Positions 7,496 to 15,595 of a stretch of DNA of 25,597 bases are shown one piece after another (positions within the stretch are counted from its first letter, which is position 1; the number at the start of each line of letters is the position of its first letter). A program made the position numbers and the translations under genes. A model generated the notes under the pieces. The model had not been told where the DNA came from and searched no databases. It was given only the letters and a program-made list of their open reading frames with translations. The DNA comes from W425 sp964503235. Its GTDB lineage: Bacteria > Chloroflexota > Dehalococcoidia > Dehalococcoidales > RBG-16-60-22. The stretch covers positions 1 to 25,597 of the forward strand of contig CAZCZJ010000029.1 of assembly GCA_964503235.1 (NCBI GenBank), in the 5' to 3' direction.

Positions 7496-8417
7496 TTGCC
7501 TTACCGACCACCTGGAGGAAGATGTCGTTCAGAGGAGGGGTTGAAACTTCGTAGCGATTGATGGTAACCCCGAGTTTTACCAGTTCTTCCAGGATTTCCT
7601 GGGGAGTGGTCTCATCATTAAGAATGAGTTCCGTGGCGCCATATCGGTCGTTCCTGCGGACAACACCTTTCAACTCACCGAACTCACCCTCGTATTCCAG
7701 AAAGACCGAGTTCCGCCGGTACCGCGACTTGATTTCAGCCAGTTCGCCGTAGAGGACACCGCGTCCTTTATGAATCATAAAAACACGGTCACAGAGTTCT
7801 TCTATTTCATTCATACGGTGAGTGCTGAGGATAATCGCCTTCTCCCGGGACTTTAACTCAAAGATCATCTCCTTGAGCAATTCGGTATTGACCGGGTCCA
7901 GGTTGGCAAAAGGCTCGTCCAGGATTATCAGCTCAGGCTCGTGGATGATGGTAATTATAAACTGAACGATTTGACTCATGCCGCGGCTGAGCTCTTCGGT
8001 TTTTTTATGCTGGTGAGCCAGCATATCCACTCTTTTCAGCAACTCTTGTGTTCTTTCCTGCGCTAGTTGAGCGGTAATGCCCTTGAGCGAAGCGATGTAT
8101 TGCAGGGATTGAGCCACGGTCAGCTTTTTGTATAGTCCCCGCTCCTCGGGTAAATAGCCGATACTGTCCTTTGTCTTTTCACTCAGGCTGTCACCCAGGA
8201 CTTTTATTTGTCCGCTATCCGGCTTGATGATGTCCATAATCATCCGGATAGTGGTCGTCTTGCCGGCGCCGTTGGGGCCGATTAAGCCGAATATTTCACC
8301 CGGGGCAACATCGAACGATATATTATCGACTACCTTCGTGTCGGCAAATTGCTTGCTGACTCCGATAACCTCGAGTGAGTGCGTGCTTGTCATTTTAGTT
8401 TCTAACGTGTTTTTCAT
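7488..8417 (-). CDS. ABC transporter ATP-binding protein, NatA-like
   Basis: The 309-residue nucleotide-binding subunit partners with the downstream permease. Walker A is GPNGAGKT (47-54), the signature is LSRGMSQ (143-149, a variant of LSGGQ), Walker B is LIILDEP (163-169) with the D-loop ANLD, and the switch is His200 in STHRM. A C-terminal extension of about 80 residues ends in STPPLNDIFLQVVG, typical of the DUF4162 tail of exporter ATPases. Two starts compete: the ATG at 8417 and one at 8393. Neither has a clear ribosome site, but the first overlaps the stop of a 16-codon upstream frame (TAATG), which suggests translational coupling. Confidence 0.92.
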   Translation of the reverse strand: MKNTLETKMTSTHSLEVIGVSKQFADTKVVDNISFDVAPGEIFGLIGPNGAGKTTTIRMIMDIIKPDSGQIKVLGDSLSEKTKDSIGYLPEERGLYKKLTVAQSLQYIASLKGITAQLAQERTQELLKRVDMLAHQHKKTEELSRGMSQIVQFIITIIHEPELIILDEPFANLDPVNTELLKEMIFELKSREKAIILSTHRMNEIEELCDRVFMIHKGRGVLYGELAEIKSRYRRNSVFLEYEGEFGELKGVVRRNDRYGATELILNDETTPQEILEELVKLGVTINRYEVSTPPLNDIFLQVVGKANE

Positions 8418-8467
8418 TAATCTGGTCTCAGGACAGATGGTCGCGGATTAATCTTGGAGATTTCCAT
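8417..8467 (-). CDS. Possible 16-codon upstream frame coupled to the ABC ATPase gene
   Basis: An ATG at 8467 opens a frame MEISKINPRPSVLRPD whose TAA shares its last base with the ATG of the ATPase gene. It would explain how that gene is translated without its own ribosome site. A GGGAA lies about ten bases upstream. The frame is short enough to arise by chance. Confidence 0.3.
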   Translation of the reverse strand: MEISKINPRPSVLRPD

Positions 8468-8490
8468 GGAATGGACGATTCCCGAAGCTG

Positions 8491-8499
8491 ATTATACCA
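8491..8499 (-). promoter_or_regulatory. Extended -10 promoter for the ABC exporter
   Basis: Read on the minus strand this is TGGTATAAT, a perfect -10 box with the TGn extension. No good -35 box is present. The predicted start lies about 67 bases before the ATPase ATG. Confidence 0.55.
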
Positions 8500-8570
8500 T
8501 AACCAGCTTGCTCTGTGTACCGGTGGAGACTCTTTAAATGATATCAATTGCTTTTCTATTCTAATTTTAG

Positions 8571-8812
8571 TTGGGTTTTATTTGCATTTGGTTGATAGGT
8601 GCTTATCTCACCCCTGACCCATCTCCAGTCGTAATCATTTGTAAGAAACCACAGATATTGTGGCTGGAGAGGGGAGTTGAGGAGAGAGGGGGCGAAGCCC
8701 CCTCTCATATTCTGTCCCCCTATCAAACAAACGGGGAAACGCTTAACGAATAATAATCTGTTTGAGAGGGGGTTAGGGGGAGAGCATCTGAAATCAACCG
8801 AAACCAAATAGA
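8571..8812. repeat. Intergenic hairpin-cassette repeat, copy C, with imperfect terminal inverted repeats
   Basis: The two ends are imperfect inverted repeats: the left reads GGTTGAT...CTCACCCCTGACCC, and the right, read in reverse, GGTTGAT...CTCCCCCTAACCCC. Between them lie TCTCCAG/CTGGAGA, a perfect 10-bp hairpin GAGAGGGGGC-GAA-GCCCCCTCTC (8684-8706), and CCCCCTaTCAAACA paired with TGTTTGAGAGGGGG. The last pair is the same as H1 of copy B. The structure is MITE-like and no coding frame is credible. Confidence 0.65.
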
Positions 8813-8829
8813 AATTTTAGTTGAGATGC

Positions 8830-8858
8830 TTGACAGAGTTGGGGTAATATATTATGAT
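8830..8858 (+). promoter_or_regulatory. Strong sigma-70-type promoter for lexA
   Basis: A consensus TTGACA (8830-8835) is spaced 17 bases from TATGAT (8853-8858). Transcription should begin near 8865, immediately upstream of the LexA operator. Confidence 0.85.
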
Positions 8859-8870
8859 AGAGTAATACTA

Positions 8871-8882
8871 GAACAAGTGTTC
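8871..8882. promoter_or_regulatory. LexA (SOS) operator
   Basis: The palindrome GAACAAGTGTTC matches the Gram-positive SOS box GAAC-N4-GTTC exactly. It lies at about +6 to +17 of the predicted transcript and 31 bases before the lexA ATG. This position fits negative autoregulation by blocking promoter clearance. Confidence 0.85.
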
Positions 8883-8913
8883 GTTGCCAGAAAAACTGAT
8901 GCGGGGTTTTCAT

Positions 8914-9555
8914 ATGGCTAGATTATCGACGAAGCAGCAGAGTATTATGAAATATATCGACCGTTTTTTAAGCAACAACGGCTACCCGCCGTCTATCCGG
9001 GATATACAGGCGGGTTGTAATATCAGCTCTACTTCCGTGGTTGATTATAATCTGAACATCCTGGAACGAAAGCAGTATATTCGCCGCCATCCCGAGGTAT
9101 CGCGCGGCATAGAATTACTCCACCGGACACCTGCTTCGGAAACAACGGTACAGGTGCCGATTATCGGTCTTATCGCTGCTGGTGAGCCTATCCCGGTACC
9201 GACTCCCGATACCTGGGATGTTGCCGCCGTTTCCGACACTATCGAGATGCCCCGCGAATTGACCCGCAGGAAAAAAGGCGTGTATGCTCTCCGGGTTAAA
9301 GGCACGTCCATGATAGACGCGCTGATAAATGACGGAGACATCGTCCTTATGCAGTATGTTAACACGGTTGAAAACGGTCAAATGGCGGCGGTATGGCTCC
9401 GGACCGAAAAAGAGGTTACCCTGAAAAAGGTCTATGTAGAACGCAGTCGCGTACGCCTCCAGCCCGCCAACAACCAGATGCAGCCGATATTTGCGGCTCC
9501 CGGAAATGTGGAAATTCAGGGTCGTGTCATCGCCGTCATCAGGCAGGTAGCCTGA
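8914..9555 (+). CDS. lexA: SOS transcriptional repressor LexA
   Basis: LexA represses DNA-damage genes and cleaves itself when RecA filaments form. From the ATG at 8914 the protein has 213 residues, beginning MARLSTKQQSIMKYI. A TTG at 8884 and an ATG at 8899 are in frame, but TTG would start two bases after the operator and the family normally starts at this point. A GGGG lies eight bases upstream. The winged-helix domain covers about 1-70 (YPPSIRDIQAGCNISSTSVV is the recognition region). The cleavage site is Ala89-Gly90 in IGLIAAGEP, the nucleophile is Ser132 in KGTSMIDA, and the general base is Lys171 in EVTLKKV. The gene is alone behind an autoregulated promoter, converging with ilvE with only nine bases between stops. 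Confidence 0.95.
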   Translation: MARLSTKQQSIMKYIDRFLSNNGYPPSIRDIQAGCNISSTSVVDYNLNILERKQYIRRHPEVSRGIELLHRTPASETTVQVPIIGLIAAGEPIPVPTPDTWDVAAVSDTIEMPRELTRRKKGVYALRVKGTSMIDALINDGDIVLMQYVNTVENGQMAAVWLRTEKEVTLKKVYVERSRVRLQPANNQMQPIFAAPGNVEIQGRVIAVIRQVA

Positions 9556-9564
9556 CTTTTGAAG

Positions 9565-10482
9565 CTATTTATCGTAGACCGGTGTGCACCAGTGCAGATA
9601 TTTAGGGTAGTCGCCCCGGATTACCCTGACATAAATATCCTGTAGTCTGGCGGTAATTTCACCGATTTCACCGTTGCCTATTTTACGGTCGTCTATTTCG
9701 GCTATAGGCGTCACATGAGCGGCGGTACCGGTAAAAAAGCACTCGTCAGCCATGTACAGCTCGCTGCGGTCGATTGACCGGTGAACGGTTTCTATTCCCA
9801 GTTCTTTTTCCGCCAGCTCTATTACCGTATTGCGGGTAATGCCCGTGAGAATATTATTGTTCACGGCTGGCGTTACCAGCTTCCCGTCTATTATCAGGAA
9901 GATATTTTCACCGCTTCCCTCGGAGATATGACCGTCCGGTGCCAGCATAATAGCCTCATCGTAACCGCTGCTTTGCGCTTCGGTTTTCGCCAGGGCATTA
10001 TTTATATAGAGTCCGTTGGCTTTTATCTGGGGAGGAATTACGTTATCTTCGGGACGGCGCCATGATGAAACACAACAGCGGGCTTTATCCACATCCAGAT
10101 ACGGCCCCCAGGGGATGACGAACATGAAGAAGTCATGTTCCAGGTCATGTAAACGTACGCCCAGGGACTCGGAACTCGTATAAGCCACTGGTCTGATATA
10201 GACATCTTCCCGGAAGCCGCACTTGGCTACCAGTTCCACGGTCAATTTGCACATTTCGTCTACCGAACAGGGCAGGTTAATCTTCAGCACCCGGCATCCT
10301 TTTTCCAGGCGTTCGAAGTGTTCTTTAAGACGGAAGATATAGGTCTGCTGCTGCTCACCGTTCCAGTTACCCCGGATACCTTCGAAAATGGCGGTACCAT
10401 AATGGAAGGCATGTGTCATTATTCCTATCTTGGCTTCTTCAAGAGGCATTAACTGCTTTTGAAAATAGGCGTACGATGGCAT
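9565..10482 (-). CDS. ilvE: Branched-chain amino acid aminotransferase
   Basis: This PLP class-IV transaminase interconverts Leu, Ile and Val with their 2-oxo acids using glutamate/2-oxoglutarate. I choose the ATG at 10482, giving 305 residues, because AGGAG lies eight to nine bases upstream; the frame runs 19 codons further without such a site. The family start motif is MPSYAYFQ, then HAFHYGTAIFEGIRG (24-38), the Schiff-base lysine Lys154 in PPQIKANGLYINN, DEAIMLAPDG, SEGSGENIF, and TGITRNTVIELA. This pattern is the IlvE type-I group rather than D-amino-acid transaminase. It is divergent from the VTT gene and not linked to other ilv or leu genes here. Confidence 0.94.
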   Translation of the reverse strand: MPSYAYFQKQLMPLEEAKIGIMTHAFHYGTAIFEGIRGNWNGEQQQTYIFRLKEHFERLEKGCRVLKINLPCSVDEMCKLTVELVAKCGFREDVYIRPVAYTSSESLGVRLHDLEHDFFMFVIPWGPYLDVDKARCCVSSWRRPEDNVIPPQIKANGLYINNALAKTEAQSSGYDEAIMLAPDGHISEGSGENIFLIIDGKLVTPAVNNNILTGITRNTVIELAEKELGIETVHRSIDRSELYMADECFFTGTAAHVTPIAEIDDRKIGNGEIGEITARLQDIYVRVIRGDYPKYLHWCTPVYDK

Positions 10483-10606
10483 GGCAGACTCTCCTTTCCG
10501 ATACCGTTCATTATACCCAGTAAGAGGCTGGAAAAACAAGTGGCGTTATCGGGTAGGCGTTGCATCGTGGTATAATACCACCGCATACGTGTGGGGATTG
10601 CCGTCG

Positions 10607-11320
10607 ATGTCTATTGAAGATAATCCAGAAAAAGAAGCTGATAGCATGAAATCCGGAGACAGCTCCAAATCGCCAACATCGGGACAGTCGGTGAACGACA
10701 CAATCCACTCACGGCACACGATTTTCCAGAAAATCCAATCCAGCAGGTTCTTATCTCGGCGGACCTGGGTGTGGATGAAGCGGGGCCTTATCCCGCTGTT
10801 GGGTCTTCTGGTAGCTTTGGGTATAATTGTCGGTATTTTCTTTTTCTACCGGCATAATCCGGATATATTTGAACGGCTGGAGACCTACGGATATCTGGGT
10901 GTTTTTCTCATCAGTATATTATTTAATGCCACGATTATCTTTCCGCTGAGCAATATATCGGTGATTATATCTATGGGGGCAACCCTGGGTGTGCCGCTAT
11001 TTGTAGGACTGGCTGGCGGGTCCGGAGCCGCTATCGGGGAGCTGACGGGTTACCTGGCTGGTCGCAGTAGTCAGGGCTTCTTCCGGAAGAGTAAGTTGTA
11101 TTTACGATTAGAGGGGTGGGTTAAAAGGTGGGGGTGGATTGCCATTTTTATCATGTCGGTATTTCCGGCTGTCTTTGATATCGTCGGCCTTATCGCCGGG
11201 GCTCTCCGGATGCCGTTGTGGAGGTTCTTCCTCGCCTGCGCGGCCGGCCGGATAATTTCTTATACCGTAGTAGCCTATACGGCCGACCTGGGGTTTAAAT
11301 TCATCCCCTGGTTTGACTAA
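10607..11320 (+). CDS. VTT-domain (DedA/TVP38-like) membrane protein
   Basis: From the ATG at 10607 the protein has 237 residues; the frame extends further upstream but overlaps the start of ilvE. A TATAAT at 10571-10576 fits a promoter starting just before 10607. After a polar, Ser-rich N-terminus of about 55 residues comes a first helix (LIPLLGLLVALGIIVGIFFFY). The VTT core follows: YGYLGVFLISILFNATIIFPLS, the re-entrant GATLGVPLFVGLAGGSGAAIGELTGYLAGR, then two further helices ending near WFD. Proteins of this fold act as lipid scramblases or transporters and in membrane homeostasis. The substrate is unknown. Its stop overlaps the converging MFS gene by four bases. Confidence 0.83.
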   Translation: MSIEDNPEKEADSMKSGDSSKSPTSGQSVNDTIHSRHTIFQKIQSSRFLSRRTWVWMKRGLIPLLGLLVALGIIVGIFFFYRHNPDIFERLETYGYLGVFLISILFNATIIFPLSNISVIISMGATLGVPLFVGLAGGSGAAIGELTGYLAGRSSQGFFRKSKLYLRLEGWVKRWGWIAIFIMSVFPAVFDIVGLIAGALRMPLWRFFLACAAGRIISYTVVAYTADLGFKFIPWFD

Positions 11321-12576
11321 TTCCTGCGCCTGATTTTCAGGATAAGTAACGCTCCGGCAACAAAGTATACCAGGCATACCAGCAGCATGAAATCATAGCC
11401 GAGATTAGCGCTGCGGTTGTTGAAGTAGTCGATAGCTGGCCCGATAACGCGTGCCAGGGCGGCACCACCGGCCGTAGCCATATTGGCGATACCGAGGTAT
11501 CGCGCTTCTTCCCCTTTCTCTACAAGGTCGGTAGCCAGTGCCCAGTTGGCACTGTTAAAAGCGCCTAAGGCAATGCCGATAAGCCCGGCCGCCCAGAGTA
11601 TCGTACTGTATTGCTGGGATAGATAGATGATACCGATGCCCAGTGCCCCCAGTAGCCCGGAGGTAAGGATAATCGGCTTTCGGCCGATTCTATCGGATAA
11701 ATAGCCGGCTGGCCAGACCACTATCAGCATACCAACGACGGCGAAAATGGTGAAGTTTGCCGTCGAACTTGCCGGATTTTCCACCCCGATGACGTCTCTG
11801 AGATAGTAAAGGGCGAACTGCTGGATGGTGGTAAAAGCCATGAAGACCAGCAGGCGGGAGACCAGAAACCATATCATGTCGCGTTTGGATAAAACCTCTT
11901 TGACTGTCTCCCAGAGCGCGCCGAGTGCTGAACTCGGGCGACCAATCGGGACACCCGGCTTTTCTCTGATGGTGAGAACCGTGGTAATCATCGTTCCCAG
12001 CACAACAATCCCCAGTATGAGGAGTACCAGCCACAGCCATATACTTGCCTCTCCTGCTACGTATCTGTCCATAAGTATGCTGGTGACGTAGACAAATATT
12101 ACCCCGCCGATGATTTCGAATAGGGCTTTGAATCCGGAAGCCATCCCGTGTTTGTCCGGCGGTACCAGGTCGGGGATATAAGCCTGGAAGGGACCCTGCG
12201 CCGTATTGGTGGCCAGATGCAACAGGCAGTAGACGATGAAAATAGCGCCAAAGCTGCCGGCCAGGCCGATGCCGGGGAGAATACACAGGGCGGCAATACT
12301 CCCGACAAGAATAAAAGGCCGGCGTTGTCCCCATTTGAAGCTGGAACGGTCGCTGATGGCACCGGCTATCGGCTGCGCCAGCATCGCCATTAACAGCCCT
12401 GTCAGGGTCATCAGTCCCAGATAGGTGTTTTTCTGCGCTTCGGGAACGAAGTCCAGCAGGCGCAGCGGCAGGATAATGGTATGCAGACTCTGCCACACCG
12501 CGGTGATGGCAAGACCGAAAAGCGTTATCTTGACATAATCCCAACGACGGAAATGCGTGATGATATTGTTCGGCAT
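11317..12576 (-). CDS. Major facilitator superfamily transporter
   Basis: From the ATG at 12576 the protein has 419 residues; a TTG at 12621 would add 15 residues and is less likely because they are not part of the fold. Twelve hydrophobic helices are discernible in two six-helix halves. Loop motifs between helices 2 and 3 (GAISDRSSFKWGQRRPF) and between 8 and 9 (GYLSDRIGRKP) are the two motif-A copies. The RSSFKWGQRRP variant recalls the sugar/cation-symporting SLC45/GPH-like branch, so a sugar or glycoside substrate is possible, but this is inference. No clear ribosome site precedes the start. It is divergent from pabB with about 110 bases between them. Confidence 0.86.
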   Translation of the reverse strand: MPNNIITHFRRWDYVKITLFGLAITAVWQSLHTIILPLRLLDFVPEAQKNTYLGLMTLTGLLMAMLAQPIAGAISDRSSFKWGQRRPFILVGSIAALCILPGIGLAGSFGAIFIVYCLLHLATNTAQGPFQAYIPDLVPPDKHGMASGFKALFEIIGGVIFVYVTSILMDRYVAGEASIWLWLVLLILGIVVLGTMITTVLTIREKPGVPIGRPSSALGALWETVKEVLSKRDMIWFLVSRLLVFMAFTTIQQFALYYLRDVIGVENPASSTANFTIFAVVGMLIVVWPAGYLSDRIGRKPIILTSGLLGALGIGIIYLSQQYSTILWAAGLIGIALGAFNSANWALATDLVEKGEEARYLGIANMATAGGAALARVIGPAIDYFNNRSANLGYDFMLLVCLVYFVAGALLILKIRRRN

Positions 12577-12687
12577 GGTGCTACATTTCCAAGCATAGCA
12601 GAGCGGACGGGAAAGAGGCAATAGGGGAGAAACCTGATATGAAACATTTTATTATGTAGTCAGGTTCAGTATATAATTCACATTGGT

Positions 12688-14127
12688 ATGACAGCGCGTT
12701 ACCCGCTAATCGAAGAGGTTTACATGGCGCCGGAGTCCGCCTGGTGCTTCGAGGCGTTTGCCCACCGTCCTTTCAGTTTCTTCATCGACAGCGGCATGGA
12801 CCCCGGTAAACTGGGACGCTATTCCTTCATGGGCAGCGACCCCTTTCTGGTGCTACGCAGTCGGGATGATGAGATAACCATCATTAAAGGCGGAACAGAG
12901 GAGATCAAGCAAGGTAATCCCTTTAACGTGCTGGGTGAGTTACTGGAGGTTTATACTCTGGATAGAAATGAGACGGATATCCCCTTTGTCGGTGGGGCAG
13001 TGGGCTATTTCAGCTACGACCTCGGCCACTTCATCGAACGCCTGCCGGATACGGCCGTCGATGATTTACAGCTCCCCGAATGCTACCTGGCTTTTTACGA
13101 TGCCGTGGTGGCTTACGACCACCTCGACGGTAAAACATTTATCATTTCGACCGGCTTTCCGGAGCTGGAGGAAAGCGGCAGGCTTAAACAGGCGGAGGAA
13201 AGGCTAAAGGAATTGAGGAACCGGGTCTTGCTCAGCCCACCCCCGAAGGCAATGAAAGAGGTACTTTCCACCGAAAGTACCGGACTCAGAGCTAACTTCA
13301 CTCATGATAACTACCTTAAAGCGGTGGAGACTGCCCGGGAATATATCTGTGCCGGTGACATCTTTCAGGTGAATCTATCACAGAGATTCGAGGCTGATAT
13401 TACTATACTGCCCTATGAATTGTATAAGCGCCTTCGTAAGATAAATCCGGCTCCCTTTGCCAACTACTTCAGCTTCGATGGTGTCAGTATTGTCGGCGCT
13501 TCACCGGAGAGATTTTTAAAAGTCCGTGGCGATTGGGTAGAGACCCGTCCTATCAAGGGCACCAGGCCTCGCGGCAAGACTCCTCGGGAAGATAACGAAC
13601 TGGCACAGAGCCTGCTGGCGAGTGTTAAAGACCGGGCGGAGAACGTAATGATTGTCGACCTGGAAAGGAATGACATCGGGCGTGTCTGCCGCTACGGTTC
13701 GGTCAAGGTCACCGAGCTGGCTATCCTGGAGACCTACCCAACAGTCTACCACCTGACCTCCACCGTGGTCGGGCAGCTCCGGGAGGACAAGAACCGCATC
13801 GACCTGCTTAAAGCCACCTTTCCCGGTGGTTCCATCACCGGCGCTCCTAAGGTGCGGTCGATGGAAATAATCGATGAACTGGAGCCGACCCGCCGCAGCG
13901 TTTATACCGGTTCTCTGGGCTATCTGAGCTTTAACGGAGACATGGACCTTGATATCGTAATCAGGACGATTATTGTTAAAGAAGGCCGGGCTTATTTTCA
14001 GGTTGGGGGCGCCATTACCTATGATTCCGACCCCGGAGCCGAATATATCGAGACTCTCGACAAGGGCAGGGCGATGATGCAGGCTTTAGGTTTATCTCCT
14101 GAATCTAATATGGAAATTGTGTCATGA
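12688..14127 (+). CDS. pabB: Aminodeoxychorismate synthase component I
   Basis: PabB aminates chorismate to 4-amino-4-deoxychorismate, using ammonia from PabA, on the way to folate. The 479 residues hold the N-terminal TrpE-like domain (GRYSFMGSDPF at 43-53) and the chorismate-binding domain from about 205 (NYLKAVETAREYICAGDIFQVNLSQR, VGASPERFL, VDLERNDIGR, FPGGSITGAPK, GGAITYDSDP). The motif at 288-292 is PIKGT. Its lysine (Lys290) marks ADC synthase, whereas anthranilate synthase normally has PIAGT. The downstream pabA and pabC support this. An ATG at 12688 lies about ten bases after a TATAAT (12672-12677), which would give an almost leaderless message. An internal ATG at 12724 has AAGAGG in front and is the alternative start. 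Confidence 0.93.
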   Translation: MTARYPLIEEVYMAPESAWCFEAFAHRPFSFFIDSGMDPGKLGRYSFMGSDPFLVLRSRDDEITIIKGGTEEIKQGNPFNVLGELLEVYTLDRNETDIPFVGGAVGYFSYDLGHFIERLPDTAVDDLQLPECYLAFYDAVVAYDHLDGKTFIISTGFPELEESGRLKQAEERLKELRNRVLLSPPPKAMKEVLSTESTGLRANFTHDNYLKAVETAREYICAGDIFQVNLSQRFEADITILPYELYKRLRKINPAPFANYFSFDGVSIVGASPERFLKVRGDWVETRPIKGTRPRGKTPREDNELAQSLLASVKDRAENVMIVDLERNDIGRVCRYGSVKVTELAILETYPTVYHLTSTVVGQLREDKNRIDLLKATFPGGSITGAPKVRSMEIIDELEPTRRSVYTGSLGYLSFNGDMDLDIVIRTIIVKEGRAYFQVGGAITYDSDPGAEYIETLDKGRAMMQALGLSPESNMEIVS

Positions 14128-14708
14128 TTCTGATTATTGATAATTATGATTCGTTCGCTTACAATCTGGTCCAGTATCTCGGTGAACTGGGGAAGGAGCC
14201 GGTGGTCTATCGCAATGACGCCATTACTCTGGAGCAGATAGAGGTTATGCAGCCGAGTCATATTGTTATTTCCCCCGGTCCCTGTACCCCGCTGGAAGCG
14301 GGTATCTCCAACGATGTCGTCCGGTATTTCCGCCGAAAAATCCCTATCCTGGGAGTGTGCCTGGGACACCAGTGCATCGGCTATGTTTACGGCGCGACCA
14401 TCAGGCGGGCGGAGCTTCCCGTGCACGGTAAGGACTCTGTCATTCACCATGATGGCGAGACTATCTTCAGTGGGCTGGCTTCGCCTCTTACCGGGGCACG
14501 GTATCACTCGCTGGTAATCGACATGGCTTCCCTGCCTTCGGCTCTTGAAGTATCGGCAAAAACTGAAGAAGGCGTCATCATGGGTGTCCGGAACCGGCAG
14601 GATGTTATCGAAGGCGTGCAGTTCCACCCGGAATCCATACTAACGCCAGACGGACATAGTATTTTATCAAACTTTTTAGGTATGTCTGTCCTGGCAGGGA
14701 GGAAGTGA
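14124..14708 (+). CDS. pabA: Aminodeoxychorismate synthase component II (glutamine amidotransferase)
   Basis: This 194-residue class-I glutamine amidotransferase supplies ammonia to PabB. Catalytic residues are Cys79 in GVCLGHQ and the His/Glu pair in VQFHPESI; the oxyanion segment is SPGPCTP. The start ATG overlaps the pabB stop (ATGA), so translation is coupled. Sequence alone does not separate PabA from TrpG, and in many bacteria one protein serves both enzymes. Position between pabB and pabC makes the folate role primary; a shared role with an anthranilate synthase elsewhere is possible. Confidence 0.93.
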   Translation: MILIIDNYDSFAYNLVQYLGELGKEPVVYRNDAITLEQIEVMQPSHIVISPGPCTPLEAGISNDVVRYFRRKIPILGVCLGHQCIGYVYGATIRRAELPVHGKDSVIHHDGETIFSGLASPLTGARYHSLVIDMASLPSALEVSAKTEEGVIMGVRNRQDVIEGVQFHPESILTPDGHSILSNFLGMSVLAGRK

Positions 14709-15583
14709 TGGCAGAGATTGTCTATATAAACAGTTCGCTGGTACCCCGTTCCGAAGCCCGTATTTCGGTCTTCGACCACGGTTTTCTTTATGGTTACGGA
14801 CTTTTTGAGACGATGCGTGCCTACAGCGGCACCATATTTCTCCTGGGAAAGCACCTCGAACGACTCAGAAAATCGGCGAAGAGTATCGGGATAAATCTTT
14901 CTGGCATCGACCTATCACAGGCCTGCAAGGATACGGTTGAAGCTAACGGACTTCAAAGCGCCCGCATAAGGCTTACTGTATCCAACGGTGATTCGGATGC
15001 GCTTCCGTGGAAGGAGACAGACAGCCGGCCAACCCTTGTCATTACCGCCCGGAACTACCAACCTTTCCCTCCGGAGGTGTACGAAAAGGGCTTTCGGGTT
15101 GGGGTATCATCCTACCAGCGCTCCCGGCATTCATCACTCAGCGGTATCAAAGCCACCAATTACCTGGTGAATGTACTGGCACGGCATGAAGCGACGTTAA
15201 ACGGACTTGATGAAGCCTTGCTGCTGAATGAGGATGGATACCTTACCGAGGGCAGCACCTCAAACATCTTTTTCGTGAAGTCGTCCGGTCTGGTGACTCC
15301 GCCGCTGGATAGCGGTATCCTGCCGGGTATTACCCGTAATCTGGTGATAGAAATCGCCGGTAAGCTGGGGATAAAGGTGACCGAGGAAAACATATCTCTG
15401 ACTGATTTATCTCAATTCCAGGAAGCTTTCCTGACCGCTTCGACGATGGAGATAATGCCTCTGATAATGATAAAGGGGCAGGATAGAGAAGAAAACATCA
15501 TTGGTTCCGGTGAACCGGGAGCAACTATGAAAAGGCTGATGGCGGCCTACAAAGAGAGGGTGAAGCAAGAGACAGGAGTATAG
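14708..15583 (+). CDS. pabC: 4-amino-4-deoxychorismate lyase
   Basis: PabC is a PLP class-IV enzyme that releases pyruvate from aminodeoxychorismate to give p-aminobenzoate. I start it at the ATG at 14708, which shares one base with the pabA stop (TGATG) and has GGGAGG five bases upstream; the GTG one codon earlier is less likely. The 291 residues show FDHGFLYGYGLFETMRAY, the PLP lysine in SGIKATNYLVN, LDEALLLNEDG, EGSTSNIFFV and LPGITRNLVIE. Class-IV homologues include IlvE and D-amino-acid transaminase, and similarity alone would leave these open. The tight pabB-pabA-pabC arrangement decides it. Confidence 0.88.
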   Translation: MAEIVYINSSLVPRSEARISVFDHGFLYGYGLFETMRAYSGTIFLLGKHLERLRKSAKSIGINLSGIDLSQACKDTVEANGLQSARIRLTVSNGDSDALPWKETDSRPTLVITARNYQPFPPEVYEKGFRVGVSSYQRSRHSSLSGIKATNYLVNVLARHEATLNGLDEALLLNEDGYLTEGSTSNIFFVKSSGLVTPPLDSGILPGITRNLVIEIAGKLGIKVTEENISLTDLSQFQEAFLTASTMEIMPLIMIKGQDREENIIGSGEPGATMKRLMAAYKERVKQETGV

Positions 15584-15595
15584 ATATCGAGGTAA

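Noticed and set aside
8556..8807. Overlapping short frames on both strands
   Set aside because: They are translations of repeat copy C, whose hairpins produce open frames on both strands.
11690..12544. 284-codon minus-strand frame
   Set aside because: It is a shifted frame of the MFS transporter gene with a low-complexity Arg/Gly/His translation.
14019..14627. 202-codon minus-strand frame
   Set aside because: It is antisense to pabA and the end of pabB, both of which have intact catalytic motifs.
12688..14708. Possible trpE-trpG (anthranilate synthase) assignment
   Set aside because: The PIKGT motif in component I and the adjacent lyase gene favour aminodeoxychorismate synthase over anthranilate synthase.
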